From Solen grandis (Eukaryota > Mollusca > Bivalvia > Adapedonta > Solenidae): 64,000 bases of DNA. The translations under genes were made by a program, and so were the position numbers. Below the pieces are notes generated by a model. The model saw nothing but the letters and a program-made list of their open reading frames with translations, did no database searches and had not been told where the DNA came from. The stretch's first letter is position 1, and the number at the start of each line of letters is the position of its first letter. Below are positions 1 through 11,640 of the stretch, piece after piece. The stretch lies in the NCBI GenBank assembly GCA_021229015.1, contig CM037789.1:32655856-32719855 (forward strand), in the 5' to 3' direction.

Positions 1-1995
1 ATAAAGCAAGGAAAAAATTTGGGAAAATATATGGAAACAGTTGGCATTTTAGCCTGCATTCAGATGGGGAGTAAACAAATTGAGAATTTGGTGCCATTCT
101 GTTGATCTGCCGGAAGTTTCATGACATTTAGATTATATTTATATATCATATAATGTGACATATCAAAGAAATTTTGATCTACACTGTTTCTGAGGATTTC
201 TAAATAATACTTATTAATGCAATCAAGCTGAAAAGTTTCAACATTGGCTGCCCCTTTGCAATGGCTTTGTCCTCAATTTTGAAATTTGTCACAAGCTTTC
301 TGAAGTGTTTATGCTTATTTGTCTAAAACGTACAAAATGAACAAAATAAGCCATATCGTATGAAATTTGACCACCTGAAATGCACTTGAAAGTCAAGGTA
401 GGTAATTCTATAAAAGATAAACTGAAAATGACCGAAAGTACATGTATAATTTTTTGTTTCAGTGTTGTTGTTTTTTGCACAAAATATCAATATATTGTTG
501 TATGAAATACTAATTTAAATATTTGCACACATGTTAAACAAAGAAGTTATAAAATGAAAAAGGGTCATAATAAAGCACATTATTAATAGGCACCTCCGTG
601 CAAACACCCCCATTTTCTCTTTCCGCGTGAGACAAATGAATACTTTTTTTAAAAAACTATCAAAAAAACTTTCTGATAATTAAAGTAAAAATCGTATCTT
701 CACAATGTACATGCAATGTTACCAGTTTTCGCACCTTTTGAAATCTCGTGAGATCTTTAAGATTGGAATACAGGTTTTTAACATGTAATTAGTACAAAAC
801 ATCGTTTAATACAAACGGGGTCAGTTTTTGCGTGTGTTTCATACTGGCTTATAAAAAGGGGACTTTGCATTTTTTTAGTAATAAACATTTCACAGAAATT
901 CGAAATATTTTACAATCATTCATGTACTTATATATACGCAGATGACACTTCCTGGCTTGCCCAGATTCATTTGCAAATTTCTACATAGCTGCTATATTTG
1001 TTGTCGGTCGACTTTTGAGGTTCCTTTATATCGTAATGCTTTTCTACTACGCCAGACCTTTATAAATGCTGTAGTAAAATTATTTACCTGACTTGACTTT
1101 TTGAGTTTACCGTCGCTTCCACAGTATTTTAGTCATATAACGACGCCCAGCTAATTAAGGTGGGGAAGACCCCCAATGTACGGATGTATCCGGGAAGACC
1201 ACCGCCCACCAAGCCAGCAAGCAACCCTGGAAGGTATCCCCACATGAAAGTCAGAATGACCCTGCCGGGGGTTTGAACCCACGCAGTGGGGGGGGCTGAG
1301 TAGTGCTAAAGTCAGCGACTTTACCTTTTCAGCCACGGACGCACCAGTAAATTATTGTCAACAAATAATGTAGACACAAAATCCGGGTGCACAATTATTT
1401 TAAAAAGTATGACGGTTGCAAACATCACACTAAAATATATAAACTTTATTTACACGAGATCAGTTAGCAGTTTCAAAATTCCTGGAAAAATTAAAAGACG
1501 CTAGGCTAGAATGCAGATATGGGGATTATGAAACACAAATTTTGTTTAACCCATCATTACAAACCTAAACGAATTGACCAACAGGTTCATGTTAAAATGT
1601 ATGTGTTTGTCCCAATATCAAGACTGAAAAAAGTAACAAGTCGGATGTAGGTCTACTTGGCGGCTGACATTTACAGAATAGTGTCCAAATCGCGTTACTT
1701 TAAACGAGTGCTATGTATACATCGATGCCATGATAATTCAAATTAAGATTTACGTAGATTACTGCAAGGTTATCACCTTGAAGTTGGCTGTAATTAGAGA
1801 CTATGGTTTTTGAAAACCCATGCCCCCCTCACTAAGTTTCGATTCATTTTTCACATCGATTGATTTATTTCGTTTTATCAATTCAGATTATGCTTTATCA
1901 GTTATTTCTATTTGATTGGTCGCCTCAAAATTTTCGCTGAAAATTAAAAAAAAAAATTATGACGTCTTTATACGACTGATTTTAAGTCAATAATT
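1..1995 (-). repeat. Left arm of a long inverted repeat (partner at 21.6-23.3 kb)
   Basis: Read in reverse complement, this stretch matches 21565-23329 almost throughout, with base 1 pairing with 23329. The left arm is about 235 bases longer; the largest difference is extra sequence at roughly 1762-1905. The arm runs off the window on the left and into the assembly gap on the right, so neither true end is visible. A SINE sits inside both arms at the same place, so it was there before the copies separated. No coding sequence was recognised. Confidence 0.9.
1088..1347 (-). mobile_element. tRNA-derived SINE (inside the long repeat)
   Basis: On the minus strand this begins with an A-box-like TGGCTGARAAGG, followed by a B-box-like GGGTTCAAACCCC (plus-strand 1268-1280) and about 170 bases of non-tRNA body. 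It is the partner of the SINE at 22100-22365. The B box differs slightly from the partner copy (GGGTTCGAACCCC). It reads as an old, fixed insertion. Confidence 0.75.
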
Positions 1996-2002
1996 TTATT
2001 TT

Positions 2003-2102
2003 NNNNNNNNNNNNNNNNNNNNNNNNNNNNNNNNNNNNNNNNNNNNNNNNNNNNNNNNNNNNNNNNNNNNNNNNNNNNNNNNNNNNNNNNNNNNNNNNNN
2101 NN
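2003..2102. other. Assembly gap (100 N)
   Basis: Exactly 100 N bases, the conventional size for a gap of unknown length. It separates the long inverted-repeat arm from a pogo-like terminus and the minisatellite, so true adjacency here is unproven. Confidence 0.99.
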
Positions 2103-2262
2103 GGTCCGATTTTAGTGGTCTTTTTTACGCAGTTTTGAGTTACCGCTTTAATGAGGTGAGCGACCATTGAAATATATAGAGAAAAATTCGGGTCCGGCAA
2201 AATGTGCCCGTAATATTGAATTGGTCGTGATAATGAGTTGGTCGCAGAGTGAGGTTTTACTG
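2103..2262 (-). mobile_element. Terminal part of a pogo-like DNA element
   Basis: The right end reads, on the minus strand, CAGTAAAACCTCACTC, next to a TA dinucleotide (2263-2264). The element at 36968-37911 ends in CAGTGGAACCTCAC and CAGTAGAAACTCAC, also beside TA. The two share the same GGTCCG/GACC and 'gcccgtaat' vocabulary. The other end lies in or beyond the gap. It is probably non-autonomous; no transposase is visible. Confidence 0.55.
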
Positions 2263-2264
2263 TA

Positions 2265-3610
2265 CATTTGACATGATACCACACTGCATTACACTACCAT
2301 ATACATGTGACATGATACCACACTGCATTACCCTAAAATATACATGTAACATGATACCACACTGCATTACCCTACCATATACACGTGACATGATACCACA
2401 CTACAGAATCTTACCATATAAATGTGACATGATACCACACTGTATTACCCTACAATATACATGTGAATGATACCACACTTCAGTATCCTACCATATATAT
2501 GTGACACGACACCACACTACAGTGCCACATCATAGACATGTGACATATTACCAGACTACAGTACCACACCATAGACATGTGACATGATACCATATTACAT
2601 TACCACACCATAGACATGTGACATGATACCACACTACAGTATCATATCATATACATGTGACATAACACCACGCTGCAGAATGCTACCATATACATGTGAT
2701 GATACCATACAACAGTATCATACCATATACATGTGACATGATACCACACTGCATTACCTTACCATAGACATGTGACATGATACCAGACTTGAGTACCACA
2801 CCATCGATATGTGACATGATGCCACACTACAGTATCACACCATCGACATGTGACATGATACCACATTACTGTACCACACCATCGATATGTGACATGATGC
2901 CACACTACAGTATCACACCATCGACATGTGAAATGATACCACAATACAGAATCCTACAATATACATGGGCATGATACCACACAACAGTACCCTACCATAT
3001 ACATTTGGCATGATACCATACTTCAGTATCATATCATATACAGGTGACATGGTACCAAACTACAGAATGCTACCATATACATGTCACATGATACCACACT
3101 GCATTACCCAACCATATACATGTGACATGATACCACACAACAGTACCACACCATAGTCATGTGACATGATACCACACTACAGTACCACACCATAGTCATG
3201 TGACATGATAATACACTACAGTACCACACCATAGACATGTGACATGATACCAGCCTACAGTACCACACCATAGACATGTGACATGATACCAGCCTACAGT
3301 ACCACACCTTAGACATGTGCCATGATACCACACTATAGTACCACACCATAGACATGTGACATGATACCACACTACAATATCACACCATCGACATGTGACA
3401 TGATACCACACTACAGTATCACACCATCGACATGTGACATGATACCACACTATAGTATCACACCATCGACATGTGACATGATACCACACTACAATATCAC
3501 ACCATCGACATGTGACATGATACCACACTACAGTATCACACCACATGCATGTGACACTGTACCACACCAAAAAGCCCTACGTAAACGTGTCACATATATC
3601 ACACTGTAGA
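2265..3610. repeat. 39-bp minisatellite array, about 34 copies
   Basis: A 39-base unit built on ACATGTGACATGATACCACA plus a variable CTACAGTATCACACCATCG-type half repeats head to tail. Successive units start, for example, at 3391 and 3430. Variants differ mainly by transitions and occasional short deletions (for example near 2464 and 2700). Because 39 is a multiple of three, several frames stay open for 60-124 codons; these are repeat shadows, not genes. The unit matches the core of the SINE at 17955-18272 in reverse orientation (see findings). Confidence 0.97.
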
Positions 3611-3950
3611 CATGACTTATTTCCAATTATATTTGACAGGGATGTTAAGATATAAAAAAGATTATTGATGCCCAATCATCCGTTCCTATAGTATAGTTAT
3701 GCAATAAAGTAAATTTGCAATAGATCTATCTTTGTTCTATCGATAATATTAAGAAACGTTTTTTGTTGTTGTTTTTTTTCTTGTTTTTTCTTCTTTTTTT
3801 CTTAATGATATGCGGCGTTGATTAGGGATTAAAGTAATTGAGAATGTAGAACGGTTACATTATACACGAATCACAAATTATATTCTGTGAATCATTACAT
3901 CCTCGAACGTCATCATCAGCATAGATGAAATAAGCGGAGTGAACACAATT
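3611..3950. other. No gene seen; T-rich stretch
   Basis: Unique AT-rich sequence with a T-rich tract around 3761-3802. Nothing coding or structural was recognised. Confidence 0.6.
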
Positions 3951-4670
3951 GTAACTAGAATCGCTATCGCGATATCATCGGTTTTCGCAAAACAAATTCC
4001 ATTCAGTTCACGAGTCGCATAATTCTAAAACCATATTTCTTCGTTCACTGGCTTGTCGAATAGTGTTAATTATGATCTTCCAAACATTTTTGTCGCCATG
4101 TTTAAACAGACTTTTTACCCAGTAGAATATTTTTGAGTATTAACTGAAAGTTATGTAGTCGCGAACTTGAAACTTTTTTAACCGAATTCGGTTAGTGTCA
4201 AGTTAGATGTGTGTGTTGCTTTATGATGGCGACAAAATACATTTGTAATCGATAAACAACAATTGCAAACGACACACAACAGTATAGAATAACACACGAC
4301 AATGCGACATGACACGCGACATTAATGCGAACTAATGAAATATCACATGAATTTTTTAGTGCCGTTTCAAATTGATGTCACCAAGGAACAGAATGCAAAA
4401 AAATGGCACAAAAATCAGATTTAATTTTTTTAGTTATAAAGAATGATTTTTACCCAAGCGCCCCCTATCGGCAAAATGAGAAACAAAATTTATTTAAATT
4501 TTACTATAAGGTACCTAGCAATGCAGCAAATAGTTACAAGTATACAAGTCGCTTTTTTTTATTACACAATTTGAAGCATAAAAACTGATTTATAGTTATT
4601 CCAAAAAAGGATCAAACTTTTGACTGCCGTAAAATGACCAAATCAAGTCCGATCTTCAAAACCTACACAT
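3951..4670. repeat. Dispersed repeat family A, copy 1
   Basis: This begins with CTAGAATCGCTATCGCGATA and runs through the GACTGCCGTAAAATG block. The same order of blocks recurs at 10750-11710, where part is internally duplicated, and partly at 12280-12530. No ORF or terminal repeat was recognised, so its class is unknown. Confidence 0.8.
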
Positions 4671-4679
4671 CACTGCGGT

Positions 4680-6040
4680 CCTACTTAAAAGCGCCATCCA
4701 TGATGATGCGCCATCCATGCGCCATCCAGGGTTCTATAGCGCCACCCGCTTTATTACTGGTCGTATAAGTATAACATTTCACCAGTAGCTTTATAATAGC
4801 ATTTTACATCATATGTGCAAATTTCATTGATGTTTAAATCCATTTTCAAAATTCTCTTCAAGATCTCACCGGTGGGAGACTTGATGCCGTCCGGGTTTTG
4901 AAGACGCCACCTGTGTTATTTCAAGTCGTATTTGTATGAAAGTTGCTTTAAAATAACATTTTACAACATTTGTGCAAATTTCATACGAACATTTTATGTT
5001 TTATTACATATTAACCTTTTCCTGTTTTCCTCGATCTCGCACCTGTCAAGTTTGGTACGTTGCTATTATCCGGATCTAGTGCCTTCGTGCCATCCGTATA
5101 TTTTAAATAAGAAAAAAAAAGAATAAACAGACTATAACATAAAATTTGTTAAATTCATTTACGGCGGTCAGACTCAAATAGGAACATACAAATGTACGCT
5201 ACCCTAGTAACACCGCCCCACCAGGGTTTTTACTACTCTAGTATCATCATGCCAACCGGGTTTCTATTGGTCATATCAATATGAAAATTTGCCAAAACAT
5301 AGAGAAGATTATATACTAAAATGTGTGTAAAATTTTCATTTCAACTTTTTATTGCTTTATGCATTTTATATTTATTTTAAATCCCCATATATACCACGGC
5401 GGTTAGACTCAAATAGGAATATTCACAACTCAAGTATCATCGCACCACCCGGGTTTCTATTGGCCATATCAATATGAACATTTCCCAAAACATAGAGAAG
5501 ACTATATCCAAAAATATGTATAAAAAATTCATTTCAACTTTTTTTTGTTTTATGCATTTTTTTTAATCCCCACATATACCACGGCGGTCGGACTCAAATA
5601 CTCCAGTATCATCGCGCCACCCGGGTTTCTATTGGTCATATGGAATATGGAAATTTGCTAAAACATAGAGAAGACTATATCCTAAAATGTGTATAAAAAT
5701 TTCATTTCAATTTTTTTTAAAGCATTTTTTTCTAATCCCCACATATACCACGGCGGTTAGACTCAAATAGGAATATATGCTACTCTATAGTTTCATCGCG
5801 CCACCCGGGTTATCAAAGGTCATATTTATATAAAAACTTACCAATTAATGGAGAAGAATATAAACTAAAATGTGTGTAAATTTTATTTCAAAATTTTGTT
5901 CTTTAAGCGCACTTAAAGGATTTTTCATATCGCACCTTATACGACGCCGGTAAGACTCTAATTGGAATATACGCTTCCCTGTATTATCATAGCACCACCC
6001 GGGTTTCTACTGGTCATATTTATATGAAAACTTACCAATT
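4680..6040. repeat. Degenerate tandem repeat, about 170-235 bp units
   Basis: The phrases CGGCGGTYAGACTCAAATAG, CCACCCGGGTTTCTATTGG and 'aaacatagagaag' recur together. The first starts near 5162, 5396, 5580, 5750 and 5942, giving about five units with uneven spacing. Weaker relatives (GCGCCACCCG, GCCATCC) extend left to about 4680. No coding potential. Confidence 0.8.
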
Positions 6041-8754
6041 CAATTGACATCTACCAGCAAACCCTTAACAACAACACAGTGTAATTACAGCTCACACCAT
6101 TTACTTGCTAAATGCTTCATAATGACTCCGATTAAATATTTCTTTAAGTGATTCGACCAGCTATACATGCAGGAATAACAAAAGCAATTCACCAAAGAAG
6201 CTGTAGATAACCATCTCTTGTAAACAACATATTATTTCCTAACAGTGGGCAAGGAAACTATATTGCATTTCTTTCCGGTTTCAACAGCGGCATGTTTTTG
6301 TAAATGTTTGTGCCCATTATTTTCTTTTTTTGTTTTTCTGTCAAATCGACAAGGAAGTTGTCATCTGTATACATATAAGTCACCATTATTGTTATTTTAC
6401 GATGTAGATTAAAAAAAAACGTCAGCATACCGAATCTCAATAACCAGGTACCGGTCCAATTCGGTACTGAAGTGCCAAATGATTTACTTTTCAACTGAAT
6501 GATCAATATGTGTGTATCGTATATCAAAGAGCTGACGAACTGAATGCGGAAGACCTTTTAACAGAGACCGACTTAGTTTATGAAAAGCTGGTGGTTTTGA
6601 TGCAGCATTAACGTCATTAAGTGAACCAGAATGGCTTATAAAAAATGGAAAACAACAATGAAGTCTTCAAATGCTTGAAGAATATATCATCTACTATTTA
6701 GCTATTTTATCTAAATATAGAGACAGGCAGAGATCTAAAATAAAATATTTCAGGAAGTTTATCAATTCACAAACACATACGCAACAAAGTTAATAACAAA
6801 GGCTTCTCGACAATATTAAAGGATTGAAACAACAACAACAAAATGGATATTGGAATCGATCTTATGCTGTATTCTAAATCTGTTGGCACAATTCCTGTAA
6901 AACTCTAAGAAAGTGCCATGTGTCTGAAAAGCGGTTTAATACCATTGCAGGCGGGGGACGCCCCCGCCGCAAAAAAGAATAGTTTTATCCATTTTTCAAC
7001 AAATAAAAAGCGAATTTTTGAAAGGAACAAAAGTCGAAGTTACTATAGAGACATGAGTTTTGATACCCTTCTCAATCAAAGCTCTAAGTAATGAGGCTGA
7101 TAGTGATTGCAGAATAAATAAGCGTGACGGAAAAAAGTGACAGACAGAAAAAAGGGAATAGCTTTAAGATGGTGATGCAAGAGTTATGGAACTTGTGCAT
7201 GACAATTCGTCTTGTCAAGCTCTGATCAACAGTGAAATTTCATATCAATAGCATGAGTAGAGCAAGAGTTATTACAAAAAGGTGACAGAAAGACACACAT
7301 GCAGAAAGACGACACAGAAGTGTTTACCCTGTGTACCCTCTGTTACAGCAAGTGACACAAAAAGTGTTAAGCTTTCCTTAAAGTTTGTATAGTTATTTAT
7401 CTTATAAATACCGCTAAGTTACATAACAAATATGTTACCTAGAATAATATCAAAACTACTCGGTAAAATTCTTTTAAATTTGGCAAGATCAACCAATATG
7501 CTTCTTCGAAATTTTGGTAAACTTTGAAATTAATCTCTGAATTATGGATATTTTAGCGACACTTGTATAAGCACCCTAACCTGGTAATGGTTTAAACCAG
7601 TCTTTATAATGGGTTGGGTAGGGTAGCAATTTATTACGCATTTAAATATTTTGGTCAAAGCAATAATTTAACATGTAGGGTTTGTTTGTCGAATTTTCTT
7701 TTTGTTTTTTAACGACAATCAATAACAACAGACTTTCCATAAAAAGAAAAAAAAAACACAGTATTTAGAATCCCTTCTTTTTCACAAAACGTTTCATGTC
7801 CGAACTTTAAATAAGAAAAATGTCCATAAGTCCAAAACCGGAGTGTAGATTTTGTTTATATTTTTCATACAGGTGTCCACTTAGGCATACACCACTAGTT
7901 AAGACTAAATTTGAGATGGAAAATTATTTAACAAAGACGCATGACATTTTGTAAACTGTAATGCAAAATTTCTAATAAGAAAGTATAACAAACTTTAGCA
8001 GTGTTAGAAAGAAAGGTCTTAAATCAGACCAGGCTTTCTTAAATTTTCAAGTTTGATTTACACAACTGTTGTAAAAAAATATATATATCAACAACAAGTA
8101 ACTATGTTTCTAGGGAATAAATATAAAAAAAACAACTCTTTTTTATGTAATAGAGAACAGTTTATATGAATTCTCCCTAACCCTTTACAAACTTAAAACT
8201 ATCATTACTAATTAAATAACGTTTTTATATCTTATACTGGACCTGATATAGACATTAATGAATCAATATACATAAATATATATCTGTTAAAACTACTTGT
8301 ATTAAATGAACAGGACGATGAAATGTACTTATACTCTCGTTTCATATGTCCATTTTGTATAAACACATCTTTATAAGTGTATATTGTATTGAGATTGTGG
8401 CTAAAATCTGAAAAGAAAAAAATCTGAAACAATCATTGCTTATTTTTCTGTTCTCCAAAGTGCTCATTATGGCCCCACTTCTGACCTGATTGGATATATA
8501 AATATGCCTTTGTTCTGTGCGTATATTAGGGTATCAACTCAACAGCTGGTTGTTGGGCGGCAAACATGCATGGACCAGACTATATATCGGTTATTGCTAT
8601 TGCCTTGTATTGACCGGTTGAGACTAGAAATGTACTTATAGATCAAGACTACCTCTAACCAATATCTGGAGGGATAAAAATATTGTGTCTGCTTAAACAT
8701 TTCACTGACATTATTTCAGTTATATTTTTGACATATAAAGTGTTTTCTCACTGC
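6041..8754. other. No gene recognised
   Basis: Unique AT-rich sequence. The only feature noted is a GC-rich hairpin at 6951-6967 (seven-base stem, three-base loop). The small ORFs here show no recognisable domain or splice context. Confidence 0.6.
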
Positions 8755-8795
8755 GATATCACGTGATATGATACCACACTACAAAATCACAAAGG
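8755..8795. repeat. Isolated relative of the 39-bp minisatellite unit
   Basis: The segment CACGTGATATGATACCACAC followed by TACAAAATCAC closely matches one minisatellite unit, but no further units flank it. Confidence 0.55.
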
Positions 8796-9727
8796 AGACG
8801 GTTATGATAAGCTCTAACAACTCGGCCACCTGGGCCGGTTAAGAATAAAGTATTGCTGACAGTGTCATCCTGTTGTTGAAATTCAATCCAAAATGTGCAT
8901 TCATGCTTGCACCATGATCAACTGAGCACGTACTTGTTTATGCATTCTGGATACACATTTCCATGATCAAATAAGGAAAACTTTGTTTTGTAAGCTTTTT
9001 CTCGTAATTCATCGCATTAGGCGTGATTTTTTTCCCATTTTGGTGTTATATTTCATAAAAATGTATTTGGGTAAACGTTTCCCTGAATGTTTGTGTTACA
9101 TTTTATATATTTCATAAAATGCAACATGACCATCATATTTTAGAAGTATAGTTGCATTCCACATATCATATTCTATAAGCATAACATTTCCTAGTATTGT
9201 TAAGGGAAGTACAATGTACTAGATAGTATCTCTGAAATATTTTCCTACAGGTTTGTGACAGGTTTCCTATTTTTACAAAGTGCAATGTGTCCTTCACATT
9301 TGAGATGAATAATTACCTTATATAGATGAAGTAAATATTTACCTGGAATATATCAAACGAATTCACATTTTTTTTTTCGTTTTACAACCGGCGTTGGTGA
9401 ATTTTTGGAACGTCGTTTTCTTTTCAAAAACTTTTAACGACACTAATGCCTTTACATTATTTATCCTTACATATTCTAAAAGAACATAGTTTCCAGTTTC
9501 CAAAAATAGTAGTTTTAAATAAATCAATGGGTAGCTGTTTATATTAATTACATGAACTTAATAGTCTAAAGCAATATTATATATAATCAACTTGATTTAA
9601 ATACACGTGATAAATGTTACCCATTTGACAGTTTAGTTCAGGCTCAGTTCCAAATTCGGCTCTGAAGTCTTTGGGTAGCAAGATATATTGAACAAGAGCA
9701 TGTATTTTTTTAAGAAAATACTCTCGG
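8796..9727. other. No gene recognised
   Basis: AT-rich unique sequence; no convincing ORF, repeat or RNA gene. Confidence 0.55.
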
Positions 9728-10150
9728 TCAGAAAAAGTACTTATCTTGAATGCCTATCCTACGAATTAGGACGATATCGACGAAAATAATTAGACACTTT
9801 AAAATATTCGTATAATATATTATCAATGGAAGAGGCCTTATTGGAGCCGAGCTTTTTAAAAGCATTAACAATTTCTTCATCAGTGATTTGTCGGTCATGT
9901 GACTCAAACGTAACATACTGTGAACCAGAATTGTTATCTCTGACATAATCAGCTTATTTTCTATCTATGTCACCTCCCTCAATTGACATGAGTTTAACTA
10001 AAATAATCCATACATTCGTCGTTGGATATTGCATCCCCCATACATTATTTTGTTTGGGTTGTCGGAATATTTTCCTGAATTCTTTTGGTGATTTTTTTCT
10101 AAGATCATTCATTTTTCTACTACTTATATAATTAAAGGCATTTTTTGATT
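9728..10150 (-). mobile_element. LINE ORF2 fragment (linker and start of reverse transcriptase)
   Basis: Read on the minus strand with one frameshift, this gives NDLRKKSPKEFRKIFRQ and then ITDEEIVNAFKKLGSNKASS followed by IDNILYEYFK. The second block is the classic first RT motif of CR1/Jockey-type LINEs, corresponding to the family pattern I..EEV..A...LKNNKSPGIDGI..E..K. An in-frame stop and the frameshift show it is dead. The 5' edge stops where the repeat block starting TTTGTGCGTATATGTCTTGC begins; that block recurs at 12009 and 12852. Nothing more of the RT is present. Confidence 0.75.
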
Positions 10151-10590
10151 TTGTGCGTATATGTCTTGCAAATCATATGCAGCAAACAAAATTCTCCTAT
10201 CTCATCTCTGAATAAAATGGGTAGGTTTTTGGTAGAGCTACCCTTATTTCACAGTTTTTGCGAGATTCGAACTTTCAACCTCCTGTAGCACGAAAGTTTT
10301 TATATATGCAATTTTTGGAACTATCATATTTTATTGGGCTATTTACAAGAAAAATTATGCAAAAAACCGCATTTCAATCGGACCTCAAATATTTGAGATA
10401 TTGCTTATTAAATATTTTCATATAAAACGCCCCCTGGCGGGAAAATCAAAACAAAAATGAAAATTATCTCGACGTTAGGATCATTTTCAAGTACGTGGTT
10501 ATTACTGGTAAAAGATTCATAGATGTGGATTTTCTCACCTCGATGCTATGCCGTTCACAAAAAAGGGTTAGAAAAAAAAGAAAAAAAAAG
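10150..10590. repeat. Dispersed repeat family B, partial copy
   Basis: The segment from TTTGTGCGTATATGTCTTGC to CGTTAGGATCAT is shared with 12009-12240 and 12852-13260, including the phrases CAAATCATWTGCAGCAAAC and 'cgaactttcaacc'. It leads directly into the palindromic VNTR, as at 13260. Confidence 0.8.
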
Positions 10591-10752
10591 AACAAGAACA
10601 AAGGGTTTTCGCACTGCGATGCAAAAACCCAATAAAAAAAATAAAACAGAAGAAGAACAATAGGTTTTCGCAATGCGAGGTGCGAAAACCTTAAAAAAAT
10701 AAAGCAGAAGAAGAACAATAGGTTTTCGCACTGCGAGGTGCGAAAACCTAAT
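10590..10752. repeat. Palindromic VNTR, short array (3 units)
   Basis: Three units carry the palindromic core AGGTTTTCGCAC-TGCGAG-GTGCGAAAACCT (12-base stem, six-base loop), or a variant of it, at about 10604, 10661 and 10719. They are joined by A-rich linkers containing AGAAGAAC. This is the same unit as the longer array at 13310-13760. Confidence 0.9.
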
Positions 10753-11640
10753 AATTCTAGAATCGCTATCGCGATATCATAGATTTTCGTAAAAGCAATT
10801 CCATTCAGATCACGAGTCGCATGATTCGAAAAATATTTCTTTATTCAATGGCTTGTTGATAGTGTTAAAAGCGATCCTTTAAACATTTTTGTTGCAATGT
10901 TTAAGCAGACTTTTTACCCAAAAGAATATTTTAGTATTACCTGTCAGTTATGTAGTCACGATATCATCGGTTTTCATGAAAGCAATTCCATCCAGTTCAT
11001 GTGTCGCATGCTTCGAAAAACATTTCACCGTTCAATGGCTTGTTAATACTTATAACAGTGATCTTTCAAACATTTTTGTCGCAATGTTTAAGCAGACTTC
11101 TTACCAATACGAATACTTTTAAGTATTTCCTGTCTATTATGTAGTCGCAAACTTGAAAGCATTTTTTACGGACTTCGAGTACTGCAACATTATATGTGTG
11201 TGTTGCTTTATGATGGCGACAAACGACAATTGTACTCGATAAACAAGAATTGCAAACGACAACGACAGTATAAAATGACACACAACAATGCATATGCCAC
11301 TCAACACTATTACAAACTAATGTTGCATTGAATTACTATCATTTTCATGAAATATCGCATTAATTTTTTAGTGTTTTTTCAAATTGATGTCACCAAGGAA
11401 CAGAATGCAAAAAAAATGCATAAAAATCAGACTTTTATCATTTTAGTTATAAAGAGTGATTTCAAGCCAAGCGCCCACTAGCGGCAAAATGAGAAACAAA
11501 ATTTAGTAAATATTTTCTATTAGGTACCTAGCAATGCAGTAAATGGTTCAATCAAGTATAAAAGTCGCACTAGTCAAACATGTTATTCCTTATATATCAC
11601 AATTTGAAGTATAAAAAACTGATTTACAATTGTTCTAAAG
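10753..11640. repeat. Dispersed repeat family A, copy 2
   Basis: Matches 3951-4640 from CTAGAATCGCTATCGCGATA onward. A stretch (GATATCATMGRTTTTC to GTTTAAGCAGACTT) is duplicated head to tail at about 10770 and 10960. No ORF worth calling. Confidence 0.8.

Noticed and set aside
2249..3609. Several overlapping 60-124 codon ORFs on both strands
   Set aside because: They are products of the 39-bp minisatellite, whose period is a multiple of three; there is no independent sign of coding.
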